From Cubamyces lactineus (taxonomy: Eukaryota; Basidiomycota; Agaricomycetes; Polyporales; Polyporaceae): a stretch of 64,000 bases of DNA. A program made the position numbers and the translations under genes. The DNA is taken from assembly GCA_022376465.1 (NCBI GenBank), contig JACDTU010000002.1, positions 1,364,001 to 1,428,000 of the forward strand. The letters are read 5' to 3'. Shown here piece by piece: positions 12,215 to 24,100 of the stretch. The notes beneath the pieces were generated by a model that was not told the origin of the DNA, did not search any database, and saw nothing but the letters and a program-made list of their open reading frames with translations. The number at the start of each line of letters is the position of its first letter. Positions within the stretch are counted from its first letter, which is position 1.

Positions 12215-14658
12215 CTAGAAGACCATCGGTATCAATACTGCGGGTATGCTAAGAGGTGAGGGGCGCACCTTGCCGGGGTTCATGATGTCGAGGGGATCGA
12301 TGGCTTGCTTAATACTCCACATCAACTCGACGGTGTCGGGACCTAGCTCTTCTGTGAGGTATTCCTTCTTCCCGACACCGACACCATGCTCTCCGGTACC
12401 TGGAACAAGGAAGATCAACGCTTGTTCTTCGCGCAGCAGCACATGGGACGTACATGTGCCGTCCAATGCGATGGCGCGATGAACAAGTCGGTGGACAGCA
12501 TCGCTGACAGCCTTCAGTTCCTCGTCACGCTTGAATAGAATAAATGCATGGAAGTTGCCTGTGCAGAGTTCAATGCCGTGTCGTAAGCCTCTGATTGTCG
12601 TGAGCACGTCGGACCACCGGCCTCACCGTCGCCAACGTGGCCTACAATGGTGGACTTGAGCTTCGATTGCTCCAGGTCCTTCTTCGTCTCGTAAACAAGC
12701 TCCGGGAGCTTCGACACAGGAACACTGCCCCGACATTAGCAGCTTCCCGTCTTCTCGGTGTCAAGCAAACATACCAAACATCCGTGGTCCAGCACCGTGC
12801 GTCTTCTTCGCTCTCTATCGTGCTCATGAGCGCGTACTTCCGGCTCTCCCAGAGCTCCTCCGCCTCATCTGCCGTCTTGGCAAATTTGAAGTACATAGAG
12901 CGATGTTTTGCGACGATGTCCTGTACAGTGCGAGCAGTAGAGTCGATCGCTGCCGGGTCCCCTTGAATCTTGAAGAACAGTGTATCGTGATTGGGATACG
13001 TCTCAGACACAAGGCCTGCGTCAGCAATTGCTTTCATCACTGTGTATCGACGTGAGCTGAAAGCCCGTGTACGCAGTGCTAACTGCTGCGCAGAACTGAC
13101 TATGATCGTCCAGCAGCTCAACACATTCTGCAAAAGTCGTAAGTCAGACCGTCTCTAAAATCATGAGCATTATATCTTCAGACTTACGAAGATGAGGGCC
13201 CGCAGGAGTGTTCAAGATCTCCTGGACAGCTGAGACGGCATGTTCAACATCAGGGAATTGCGCCATGGCCACCTTTGTCGGGATAATCGGTGCGAGGCGT
13301 TGTGTGGCTGAAGCATATGACAGATAGCGTCATTCAATACCGCGAGGACCGTGGGCAGACAGGACAGAAGCTCACCTTCCGTCACGATACCAAGCGTGCC
13401 TTCTGCACCGATGAACAACTTCGTCATGTCAATACCTGCGGAGGACTTGCGGGCGCGCCGACGCGTCTTGATGACCTTGCCATTTGGAAGGACTACAGTC
13501 TAAACGTATGTCAATTGAAGCAGTTGGGTAATGGAATGGATGATGCACTTACGACATTGAGGAACCATTCGCCTCTTGCGGTGCCATATCGGACCGCGTT
13601 AGCTGAGGACACCTTTTAGTGTCTCACCGGTAGTCTGTTAGAACTTGATGCACGTACTGCCGGAACAGCCGGTACCAATCATCCCACCAATGGTCTATGG
13701 GAAGTTGAGAGACACACTCCACAAGCTAGATAATCTTACTCACCGCACCAGGACCAGGGTCCAGCTAAGGTCAGACGGTCAGGACACAGACTTGGTGGGA
13801 TGTCACGCGCTTACAGGGAAGAACAGCGGAATGCCTTTCTCCTCCAGCGTACGATTGATGTCTTCCCACCTTGCTCCAGCTCGACAGATGAGGTCACTAT
13901 CATCCTCTGCAGCACAAATCGTGAATTCCAGGTGTATCTGCCTGCACAAGAGCTCGTGTTCCCTGACCATGAATCTCGAGAATTTTGTTCATTCCAGAGA
14001 CGTCGATGCAGATGCTCCCCTCCGGATACTGCAACGCATGCTATTACCTCACAGCCGGAACGGATAGATACAACGGGAATCTCACCCCCGAGAAATGGCC
14101 TTCGAGGCTAGTCGCCCCGCTGTAGGGAACGATCGGGACCCTGTATTTGCGCGCGACATTAACAATCTCTACCACTTCCTCTGTGCTCTCCGGGTGAATG
14201 ACCGCGGAATGCGGAGAGGCAGGATGGTAGGACTTGTCCGAAGACCCATAAAGTTGCAACACAGCGGGATCGGTGTTGACTGCCCCTTTGCGAGGAATTG
14301 CCTTTCGCAGCTCTTCTATCGCCTTTTGAACGTCTTCTTTCGAGCCGTACTTGGAGTTGCTTGCGCTCCTCGGTATGTCATGATGGACGATCACCTTCGT
14401 AGCACGCTTCGGCTGAAGACCTTCGATGGCTGCGTCGCCATCCATGTGCACGGGTTGCGAGACATAGTAGTAGATCACAGTGGCAACAGTGAGCAACGCA
14501 GTCCCTACGGCAACATTCTGTAGTCGTCCTGCGAGGCGTTCACCGGGGGATAGATGTGGCGCAGAGAAACTAAACGAGTGACGCGGTGAGCCAATGCGGC
14601 ACAGACGCGAGGGCAGTCTTGCGCGACGCGCTGCGACCTTGAACAACGATGCAGACAT
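12215..14658 (-). CDS. DLD1: D-lactate dehydrogenase (cytochrome), DLD1-like
   Basis: FAD-linked oxidase of the inner mitochondrial membrane that oxidises D-lactate and passes electrons to cytochrome c. The start [19 protein letters not shown] is an Arg-rich presequence, followed by a membrane span near [19 protein letters not shown]. The FAD PP-loop motif [18 protein letters not shown] lies at about 14.1 kb. The C-terminal FAD-oxidase signature [17 protein letters not shown] is rebuilt by removing a 54-bp intron near 12.4 kb. It ends near [10 protein letters not shown], as family members do. The extreme C-terminus is uncertain. Reading through gives stop 12215-12217, while removing a possible very short intron would end it about 17 bp earlier at a TGA (12232-12234). 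The many introns and the domain order support a functional gene. Confidence 0.9.
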
Positions 14659-15052
14659 CCGGGTGACCTGTACGAGGTATGCTCGTTAGTGACTAGTGTG
14701 GGGTTGAGTAATGGTCAGTATGATTCGGCCCTAGAGCCCATATATATCGGCCGAGGGAGTCGCGAATCTACCCTATGATGCAACTCCGCGGACTTCGGGA
14801 AGCCGACACCGTCATGCGGGACGTCGGGACATACGCGTTTCGAGATAATGCAATAGGTGCATAGAGTCAGAGGACACAAGCGGCGGGATGCCATACATGA
14901 GTCAGATATGAGCATGGTAGATAGGTCCACGGGCCACTCCAAGCATTCCTCTACCGGATGCTATTGGGAGTGCTCACTTTACGCACGTGGTCATTCCAAC
15001 CGATGGCAGAGTAAGGAATTACGATTAGATAGAATGTAATATAGGCAGTGCC
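14659..15052. other. intergenic between uL15m 3' end and DLD1 5' end
   Basis: About 394 bp. It serves as the DLD1 promoter and the 3' flank of the downstream-lying uL15m gene. It contains an ATATAT stretch near 14740 but no feature I can name with confidence. Confidence 0.5.
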
Positions 15053-16004
15053 CTACTTGGCCTTCTCGTACTCCTGCGTCTTGAACGTAAGGAGCTGCTT
15101 CGAAAGCTCCTTCCAGCGATCGTGGACTAAAGGCATCTTAGACAGTGCCGTTGGCGAAAGGTAGCCACGATTCCTCCAGGATGTGTACCAAACTGGTAGG
15201 CCGGTGAGTACTGTTCGAATGAGGTAGAGTGATGAGACGTACGAATGTCAGTCTTTCGTACAGGCGCTGCCTCCGTTCGGTCTGTCCTTCCTTTCACGCA
15301 GTCACGCAGGGCGAGCTCGTTATAGTACTTGCAGAAGACAGTACCACCCCTCTTCTCAACAGCACGAATGGCGCTTTGCGATGCGCGAGAGGGTGTGATG
15401 TGGATGGCCGATTTCAGGTGCTCAGCACCCTAAGAAATTGTGTCAACATATTGTTACGCAAACAAGTTAGATGGTGTACTCACGCTACCCAACAGCTTGA
15501 TTCCATCATGAACTTGGTGGATACAACCACTCAAAAGTAGTTCTTTCGCGGTGATGGGCTTCTCTGGTGAAGAGGTCAAACGGCCCTGGTCTATCCAGTG
15601 TTGAATGCGGTCGAGGTTAACAGGTGCGTAGACCTTGCGGTTCCTGAGGAATAAAGTTGAGACGGGGCAAAAACAGGGACTACAAGTTTACGCACGGGTT
15701 CACAAAACCTCTCTTGGGGAAGAGCTTGACAATAGGTGTCTGACCACCCTCGAAGCCTGCCTTAGGCTTTCCGTTCCCAGCACGCGCCTTCTGACCCTTA
15801 TGGCCACGACCCGAGGTCTTACCAAGACCGGAGCTACGACCACGACCGAGACGTTTTTGCTACCGAGCAAAACTCAGAGACGTCAAGGACACCGTTCTAT
15901 TGCAAACGAGAGCGTACCGTAGACTGCGAGCCAGGCGCTGGTGACAGGTTGAAGAGGTGGACACGACCAGAGGTCGCCTTGAAGCGAGCAGCCACAGAAG
16001 ACAT
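15053..16004 (-). CDS. MRPL10: mitochondrial large-subunit ribosomal protein uL15m
   Basis: Mitochondrial member of the universal L15 family, a core protein of the large mitoribosomal subunit. The ATG at 16004 begins [20 protein letters not shown]. After the first intron the signature [20 protein letters not shown] is unmistakable, followed by [20 protein letters not shown] and [10 protein letters not shown]. The C-terminal extension ([20 protein letters not shown], later ending KTQEYEKAK) is the mitochondrial-type tail. Introns are short. It is divergent from the 5'-nucleotidase gene with 291 bp between start codons, a probable shared promoter. Overlapping open frames on the same strand at 15.86-16.25 kb are shadows. 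Confidence 0.93.
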
Positions 16005-16295
16005 GTCGACGTCGACGCAGCCCCAGTAAGGAGAGGAGGGCTGTCGTGGAGGGCGTGGAGGTCGAGGCCGACGAGGTGGACAGTGGTAAAGAGGTCCTGC
16101 CTGTTTCGGTATGAGACGCCTCGACGTGGATTAGACGCCCGTCTCGGCACGCGAGGAACGACGTCTTGAAGACGCGCAGGACGGGTCCGGCCATCCATCC
16201 ATGTGCATCCAAACGTACACTGAGATATATTTGTTTCTGCGCCCATCTCTTCCCCCGACGACGTCGTGCTGGACCTCTAGAGAACGCATAGAAAG

Positions 16296-19227
16296 ATGAT
16301 CACGCTCAACTTGCTGCACTTCAACGACGTTTACCGCGTCCAGCCCTTCAAAGTACACCCGAAGTCTCCTGAAACTATAGATGTTACGCAATGGGCGGCG
16401 ATGTTAGACGACATCCGGGACCAGTGGTCATTGCGTCCAGATGGAAAACGCGATGGTCTAGTGTTGTTCTCCGGCGATGTCTTCAGCCCATCTGTGGAAA
16501 GCTCTGTCACTAGAGGAAGCCATATGGTCCCAGTCATGAACGCAATCGGACCAGACATCGCCGTCACAGGTCCGCCTGTCTTATCCTAAAGCTACCGCGT
16601 TAACGCTGAATCCCTTCGATTTCCGATGCACAGGCAATCACGACTTTGACTTCGGTGCGTTTAGACTTCTGCGATCGTATGGATCAGTAAGTAGCTCACA
16701 GTTCACGGGTTCTCAGGATATCCGCATCTGTCCAAACTCATTCAGGACACAAACTTTGTGAGTTCAATCATCGCTTCCTCTAGATCTGACTGAGACGATT
16801 GATCCCGCACTCAGCCATGGCTTCTCAGCAATATCATCGATGCCGAGACGTCCCACGTTCCGGAGTATTTACAAGAATTCTACGTCTTCGAGCGTTCTGG
16901 TATTCGCATAGGCGTTATCGGGCTAGTTGAAAAGTAAGCGGGTAGTGTGGGTACAAGCTCTTGCGGTGGGCCGACCTATCCACTACAGGGAGTGGATAGC
17001 CACGGTATCTACATGGCCGCTGCAGTTCAAATACAAGGATATGGCGGAGGTCGCTCTAGAACTGTCCAAGCGTCTGCGAGATCCTGCAGGTGACCACAAA
17101 TGCGATATTATAATTGCCTTGACCCATGCTAGGTGAGTGGAATATCTGATTCGTCGTAAAGTAGTCTTGGATACTCATAACACTCTGACAGAGTACCAAA
17201 CGTCAGTAATGATCACCGTCGTTGATGAATCCCATGCACTGGCGTGCTCATGCTATATTCCAGGACATCGCACTGGCAAAGAAAGTGAATGCTCTATCTC
17301 CATCTGCTCAAGAAACCAACCCCATAGACGGGCTGCACGGGGTGGACATAATATTTGGCGGCCATGACCATCTGTACTACATCTCACGTGGGGTCACTTC
17401 ATGGGGGAACTATGACCTGGACCAAGAGGTCCTTGGCGCGGAGCAAGACCACGGCGACGTTCTCGTTATCAAGACTGGCACGGATTTCCGGGATCTCAGT
17501 GAAATCACGCTGGAACTTGCGGATACTGCTGAGGGTAGCGTGCGGAAGAAGGTCATCAAATCGATCAGAGGTCAGTTGTGAATTACTCGATGCTGTTCAC
17601 AGTCAGCTCAAACTTGTGCAGGAAAGCACCACGAGACTAAGCCGGGGTCACGGAAGAATGAGCGCATTGCCAATCTGCTTAAGGACCTCCTATCGTCGGT
17701 GTCGTCTGCCTTAAAGGCACCGGTGTGCAAGACCGAGGTCGAACTCGATCTGCGTTCATCCGTCATACGGGCACAGGAGGTGAGCAGATTCTCTTGGGAG
17801 TGCTATACGAGGCCTGTCCGATCCTCACTCGATGTTAGACTGCTGCAGCAAACTGGTTTGCTGATGTCCTGCGACACGCATACGACGATGCACTCTGCTT
17901 GCAAACTGGAGGCGGTTCAGACGGTGTCTTTATTTGCGCTGGAACTCTGCGCGGGGATTCCATATACGGTCCTGGTGAGCTCTCAGAACGATGACCCTTT
18001 GCGAGTATCACTGAACAGCTCTTTGCTAGGTCTCGTCACGCTGGGCGACATACTCGAGATCTTGCCCTTCGAGGATCCCATCGTTGTCTTGGAGCTAGAC
18101 GGAGAGACTATCTGGGCAGCTCTGGAAGCATCACTAGAGACATGGCCTGCGCAGGAAGGGTGGGCACGGTTTATCATGATTGTTCTCTACCTCGTTGTTG
18201 ACGTATGGGTGCATCTAGCCGCTTCCCTGTTATATCCGGGTTTCGCGTGTCTTGGGACTCCCGCCGTCCGCCTGGCCAGCGCGTCCTCGGCGTCTGGCTT
18301 CTACAAGAGCCTTCTGGGAGCAGCACAGCTACATCGCGGTCGCCCTCCCGCACCCCAACGCACAGCGGCGCATCGTCCCCTACCGTCTCCAATGTCGGCT
18401 CTGCATCATCGTCCATGAGTAGCCTCCTTCAGTCCACAATGAACGCTATGGCGCAGCCGTCAGCTGCCCTTGTCGATGGTGACCCCATCCCTCGTGTGAA
18501 GGGCGGAAGGATGTACAAGATCGTGACCAGAGAGTATATGGCGCAGGGTCATGATGGTTTCTTGCCCCTGGCGGGCAAGAAATACCTTGTCGACGACGAG
18601 AGCGGGCAAATGATGAGTTCCATCGTGCGCAAGTACCTTCTCGGTGAGAGCGAACCTCCTTCCTTCCCATTCAGTACGATGTGCTCATACTGGATCTGTG
18701 CAGGGTGTCGCTTCGTGAATCGACTTTCACGCCTGGCCAGTACCAACCACGTCGAGCTCCTCGATCCTGAAACTCCGGCACTCGTGTCACGCGAGAAAGC
18801 ACGGCAAGCGCACGCGACCCGCCGCTCGCGGTCCAAGTCGCGCGACCGTCTCGCTGCCATTCGGTCTCTGAGCCCTGGAAGAGGCAAGAGCAAGGGCGAG
18901 ACAACGCCTCGCGCGGCCAGTCCCAGCCAGCGCGCGAAGAGCCCTGCGGGACGTATCGGAGACATGTGGAGGCGCGTCGCGGGCATCGCGCTTCGGTGGT
19001 CGCGCGGCCACTACCGCGACCATTTGCGCGTTTCTGGGAGGGAACACATGAGCGCCGTTGATTGCTTTGACGGGGATCGGATGCGTAAGGGCGAGTTTGG
19101 GGGAGACAATACGAAGCAGGGGGACGCGAAGGAGCAGGCAAACGAGGAGTTCGATGGTTCGGTGGATGACCTGGTTGTGATTCACCCCATCGTGGATGGA
19201 CGTCTGAAGGACGAGGGTAGGAAGTAA
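16296..19227 (+). CDS. 5'-nucleotidase/UshA-type metallophosphatase
   Basis: Calcineurin-like metallophosphoesterase with a C-terminal 5'-nucleotidase domain; the family hydrolyses nucleoside phosphates or related phosphoesters. Metal-site motifs appear in order: LLHFNDVYR, LFSGDVFSPS, GNHDFDFG (about 16.63 kb), IIALTHAR, and GGHDHLYY (about 17.37 kb). The C-terminal nucleotidase domain starts at NWFADVLRHAYDDA and includes LVTLGDILEILPFEDPIVVL. A long, basic, Ser/Arg-rich insertion (RRSRSKSRDRLAAIRSLSPG, near 18.85 kb) precedes the tail VIHPIVDGRLKDEGRK. I see no signal peptide, which suggests a cytosolic form, as in many fungal members. At least eight short introns. A donor-like GTAAGT overlaps the stop, so the last residues could differ. 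Confidence 0.87.
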
Positions 19228-19394
19228 GTGTACAATTCCTCGCGGGGACCCACAGCAGGAGGATTAGCGGCATGTCGGTAGCACTGTGTTAAATGTTTTG
19301 GCTGTAAGATGCACTTGCCGCCAAATTGTATGAATGGAATGGGGATTACGAAAACCATGTCTACTGTACACAAGCGATGTTAAGCTTGTCCTGT

Positions 19395-20083
19395 TCAATG
19401 TGGGGTAACTGGTGGGATGTCGGGGACGGGGACTTTCGGTGCATGATCGCCAGTCACGGTTCGTGTATGGTGGGCAAGTAGCCCGACGGCAGATCCAATG
19501 CCCGCTCCGCCAAGGATCACTGTGAGTGTATGTTAGATTGATAATGCTCTGGAGCTGTTAAGGGGACCTACGGTTGATGCTTGCAGCTCTCTTCCACAGC
19601 AGGGCCGGCGTTAGGACCGCGAAGAGTATGCCTCCGATGGTCGAATGGTCGTCCGCGCGAATGGATGATGTCTAGTAAGACGAGTATCTTGTGAGGACTC
19701 TGGTACATGCAATTGGGCTACACTACCTACGTCATATGTAGCATGTATCCTGCGTATCCTGACCTTCTCGGGGTTGGAGTATGCCGAACGAGCATATTCG
19801 AATGCACCACCACCAACGATACCTATGGCCCGCCTCAAACACTGCGTTCTTGGGAAAAGCACCATGTTCACGTACCAACTGTGCCTCCAACCCATGTTGC
19901 GCGCAGAACACGGTTCACAGAGAGATGGGAGCGGCCGTAGCGCGTCATGGCGAAGACGGCATATGCTGGGGGAGTCAGGAGAGATAGCAGTTGGTAGCCT
20001 TTTGTCATGCCTTTCCGCACGAAGAACTCAATGTCCGCTGCATGTGCTTGAGGCGTTGCTGCGACGGTGAAGTTGTCAGTCAT
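19395..20083 (-). CDS. small conserved fungal membrane protein, unknown function
   Basis: Starts MTDNFTVAATPQAHAADIEF. A first exon continues to FAMTRYGRSHLSVNRVLR. A second exon reads GGAFEYARSAYSNPEKVRIR, and later exons read DDHSTIGGILFAVLTPALLW and LILGGAGIGSAVGLLAHHTR, ending PDIPPVTPH. It has about three to four hydrophobic segments separated by basic loops. The layout suggests a small multi-span membrane protein, perhaps mitochondrial, but I know no function. It is divergent from TEL2 with only about 209 bp between start codons. Confidence 0.65.
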
Positions 20084-20292
20084 GTTCGTATGCGCTCGTC
20101 GAGACCGTTGAAGTCGAGTACACGGAGGTCAATGAGGTCAGAGGCAAGCACGTCCGCACTAGACGCGCTGGACGCGCGAGCGCGAGCGCGCCGTGGGAAT
20201 ACGCTCGCTCGGCACGCGATCGTGTGCGCACTTACGCCTTTCCTTCCTCCATCCACCACCATCTCAGCCATTGGCTGCCATTTACTACGTCT

Positions 20293-23200
20293 ATGTCTAC
20301 GGAGTATAACGGTGCAACGCTCGCGCAAATACGAGAAACTATCTCGAGGCTACAGTCGCCCATATCCGATCTCCAGACTCTGCTCCCCCTTCTGGCTACT
20401 CCTCTCGCTTCCATAGGGCTTTTACCACCGCGCTTCAGGAAATATGAAGATTCGTCTATATCACCTGGAGTGTTCGATATCCCGCGTTATGCGCCTCTTT
20501 ATCAGAGGGCGTTGTTAGAGCACGTTCTGCCTGCCTGGGAGCGCATGCTTCTGCAGGAGAATGCCTACACGTTGATTGAGCAGTACTTCTGCCCCGACGC
20601 GATGTCTTTCGCGTCGCCCTCCGCGCGCCAGATTGCCTTGTATGCGTACTCGACAATCTTGTCGACGCCCTTACAAGATTACTCGGTGCGCTTACTAGCG
20701 AAGCTGGTCAAGGGGTATCCTATCGACGTCTTGCATGCCATCCTGTTCTCGTCCAGCAACACAGTGCCATCTGGAAGGCATAGCATATCTTGGGAAGATT
20801 GCGTCCGTAACGTGATTGCGGTTCCCGCCAAAGTCGCAAATTACATGGGCGAGCGGCGCGACGTTCCCTCGGTTTTGGAGCACGGGCCCTATCTCACGGA
20901 TGTGAGTATACGTACGGAGCACCTAGTATTTGTCTCAAGAACTGAACGCTCCCAAGGTTAGCGCTACCTTCGTTGCCGCGCCTTGTAGCTCTAACACAGA
21001 CTCTTGCAGAACGTATTGCCTCGATGGCGTATCTGCTCTCCAAGCTGGTCAACATTGGTGTCTTCCCTACCTCTGTGCCAGTCTTGCCCGCTCAGCCCTC
21101 GTTTTTCCAAGCCACTCTGTCTACCATCCGTACTCGTCTATCTAGCGATGGCTCCTTTGAGTATGCAGCGTCTTGGACAAAGCTTCTTGCGTCGTTGCCG
21201 TCTTCGTCCAACCTGAGGTTGATACTCACCTCGCTGTTCTCCCACATGGCCCAAATACCGTCAGTACTTGATGCATCGCCTCGGACAAGGGCTCTCTGCG
21301 CTCGTGAAGGGCTTCTGTTGCAGAATTTACTTGGGTCCCTACTCAAGAGCAACTCCGAACTGGTCTACTGCTTCAGTGCGGTCGCTCTGGGGCGTCACTG
21401 GGACGAAGGTCACGCCAGAATTTTCGCCTGCTGGGCGGCCGGTGCGCACAAAGGGGCACGAAATCGTGAAGGTATTAGTAAATCGTACCTACAATCGGCC
21501 GCATGTACTGATTGTTGATCAGGCCTCGAGATTCTTCTCAAGATGGTCATAGATTTGTGGACTGATGCTGACCACATAAAGCACTCGTTATTGTCGCAGC
21601 ATAAATGTAAGTTTTTGAACTAACAGTTTTGAGACGTTTTGTTACACCCGCTGATCGAACGCAGGCCTCACTGCTCTGTTGCTCATAACGTTGAGGCACT
21701 TTCCAGAACCGTCCCCAGCCCACGAACTTGCACTCTCACCACAGCTCGTGCAGTCTGTTTCGACGTATATCTCTCATCTAGACCCATCCGTTCGGCGGTG
21801 CGGGATGCTCGTAGCGGAGGAAGTTGCACGCGCTGCAGGCAAAAGTCTGGACTTTGGCGACTGGGAAGGCGAGGACGACAGCAGGGCATGGTGCAGGCAG
21901 CTGCGGGAGCTCACCAAGGCTTGCGACGTAGACGTGGACGAGCCATTCGTCGAAGTAGATGCTATGCCTAACGAAAAGGCCCAGTCTACATCGATTGAGC
22001 CCACGCCGCAACCACCCAAGAGTACTGCTGTTACGTTGGAGGCAGCTCCGTCCGGCTATGATTCGGACGACTCGTTGACAGGCTATGCCTCCCCGCCGTC
22101 TTCGCGTTCCGCATCACCGACGCCTTCCGAGCTCGAGGAGATCGAGCGTGACCCTACACTACGTGTCGGCGTAAAGAAAGTACCACGACCAGTGTATCTC
22201 GCACAGCTGGGCGAGATGATTCGGCCCACTAGCGGTCTCCAGGGGGGCGATGAGCAACTCATAGCAACAAAGATCGAGGTTGCATTGGAAGTCGCAGAAG
22301 AGCTTATTCGTCGAAAAAGCGGGTATGGAACAGAACTAGGTGAGTCTCACACTGCTTACGGCCAGTACTCTGTGAACTTCCATCATATATACAGACGAAA
22401 ATGCGGTGAACCTCGTACATGGTCTTGTAGGACTACAAGACAATTATGAACTGGAGGGCTTCGACCAAAAGCGTCAAGCTGCGCTGAACGCACTCGTGGC
22501 GTGTTGTCCTCGTAAAGCGGCTCCGTATGTGCCTTCGTTACAGATGATATACGACGATTGCTCACATGGCCTAGATCTATCATTGAGGAATTCTTCAGGA
22601 ACCAATACTCTACCGAACAGCGTTTCGTGATGCTCAACGCGCTCGCGCTCGGCGCCCGGGAACTTGCCTCTCTTCCCGTCCCCGAGTTACCTGGCCGCCC
22701 GGCTCTGACAAACGGAAAGGTCGCCTTCCCGAGCAAGCGTCTACCACCCGCCCAGCACAAGAAATACCTCACTATCGGAGATCAGATTAGAACGCACGAC
22801 CCGGTGGGACTTCTCCTAGAAGACATCAGTCAGCAAGCGATCGACAATGGTAGAGAAGCCACCGCCGACAAGGTCCCTGAGCTCGTCCGCGAACGCAACC
22901 TCCGTGTCCGCCCCTCGTCCTCGTCCAAGATCACGGAGGTGCCCTCTGGGGTATCTTCAACCCGTACCGCGCTCATCCAGCAGCTCGTGGGGACTCAACA
23001 TCCCAAACGCACGACCTTCACCGAAGTCGCGGCCGAGTTCTTCATCTGTCCCTTCATCAACAGCTTTTGGCTCTTTCTACGGGACGAGCAGACGCGGGAA
23101 GCACGCACAGCTCACCTACCTGCGCTGCATCAGTACCGCGGGGCGGGCACCGGCCTCGTTCTCAGCGCGCTCGTCCTCGGGCGTTTCCTCGAAACACTGG

Positions 23201-23658
23201 CCGTGCTGGTGCACGCTGCGCGTAATGCTCGCGAGTGGCTCGCAGCCATCGCTCCAGACGCCTTAGAGCTCGCGGTAACTCTCGGTACCCGACCGCTATC
23301 TCGTGGTGAGGGCAGGGACGACACAGAAGTGGATCCCGAAGACAAATCAGGTACTGGAGAAAATAAGCAGAGCAAGGAAGCGGCACTTCTCACCGCGGCA
23401 CTCGAGTTGGCGGTGATCGTGCTGGATGGATGCCTCGACATAGACGGGGGACGATCCCTCGGCCTTGAGCATACGGCGTTGTTGCTCGGCACGGGGGAGT
23501 GGGCTGGGAAGGTGTTCGAGGCGCTGGAGAATGGTGCGAAGGTGCTTGGAGGAGGCGGTGCACAGGAAGTACGCCTGCGCCGCGCTGCTGCCGGAGTGAT
23601 TCTGAAGGTCGACGAGTTGACGTCAAAGTGGCGACGGTCTATGGTGGATGTATCGTGA
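20293..23658 (+). CDS. TEL2: TEL2/TELO2 telomere length regulation protein
   Basis: Alpha-solenoid scaffold of the TTT (Tel2-Tti1-Tti2) complex, which with Hsp90 and R2TP stabilises PIKK kinases (ATM/Tel1, ATR, TOR). The chosen ATG begins MSTEYNGATLAQIRETISRL. HEAT-like helical repeats run through the N-terminal half (QIALYAYSTILSTPLQDYSV, then TQTLAERIASMAYLLSKLVN after an intron). The conserved region LDPSVRRCGMLVAEEVARAA is followed by an acidic, Ser/Pro-rich linker (YDSDDSLTGYASPPSSRSAS). The C-terminal TEL2 domain includes EQRFVMLNALALGARELASL. Stop at 23656-23658. Introns are few and short. Splicing around 20.9-21.0 kb has alternative solutions. Confidence 0.9.
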
Positions 23659-23800
23659 GGAAGAAGATATTGTTGATGTGGTGCTGTATGTAGCCTCCAA
23701 ACACTGTATCTTACTGTATCACTCCAAAGCACTGCTGCTCCAGTACAAAACATTGGTCACCGTTGACGACATAACCACATTGCATGCACAAGATCTCAAC

Positions 23801-23871
23801 GCATTAATGGGGTAGTGGTAACCTGGGTCGTTGCCATCGACCCGCCGGGGGTTCGATTCCCCCTTAATGCA
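23801..23871 (+). tRNA. tRNA-Gly (anticodon GCC)
   Basis: A complete intronless cloverleaf. The acceptor stem GCATTAA (23801-23807) pairs with TTAATGC (23864-23870), with discriminator A. The anticodon stem GGTCG/CGACC (23826-23830, 23838-23842) encloses the loop TTGCCAT with anticodon GCC at 23833-23835. The T arm is GGGGG-TTCGATT-CCCCC (23847-23863). The A box resembles TGGGGTAGTGG. No CCA is encoded, as expected for a nuclear gene. Confidence 0.96.
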
Positions 23872-23875
23872 TGTG

Positions 23876-23880
23876 TTTTT
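23876..23880 (+). terminator. RNA polymerase III T-run terminator
   Basis: A run of five T residues starts five bases after the tRNA-Gly discriminator base, the usual Pol III stop signal. Confidence 0.75.
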
Positions 23881-24100
23881 GCTACATGTGAGCCATCCTC
23901 CGCTCACCTTCACTGTTACTTTTGCAAAAACTCAGCACCCTGCGCTCTACTACGACCGTAGAACAGTTGTGCATCCGACACAATCACATTGCAGTCATCA
24001 ACGAAGTCTATGTCCGTAGTCGTCGTAACATCTAGTCTACCAATCCGTACAATACCAAGCTGGTTGGTATAGCGAGAAGTACACCGACTGACAGTCTCCC

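Noticed and set aside
15860..16246. Long overlapping minus-strand frames at the 5' end of uL15m
   Set aside because: The uL15m reading frame with its conserved Gly/Lys-rich signature uses another frame here, so these are shadows over exon 1 and the promoter.
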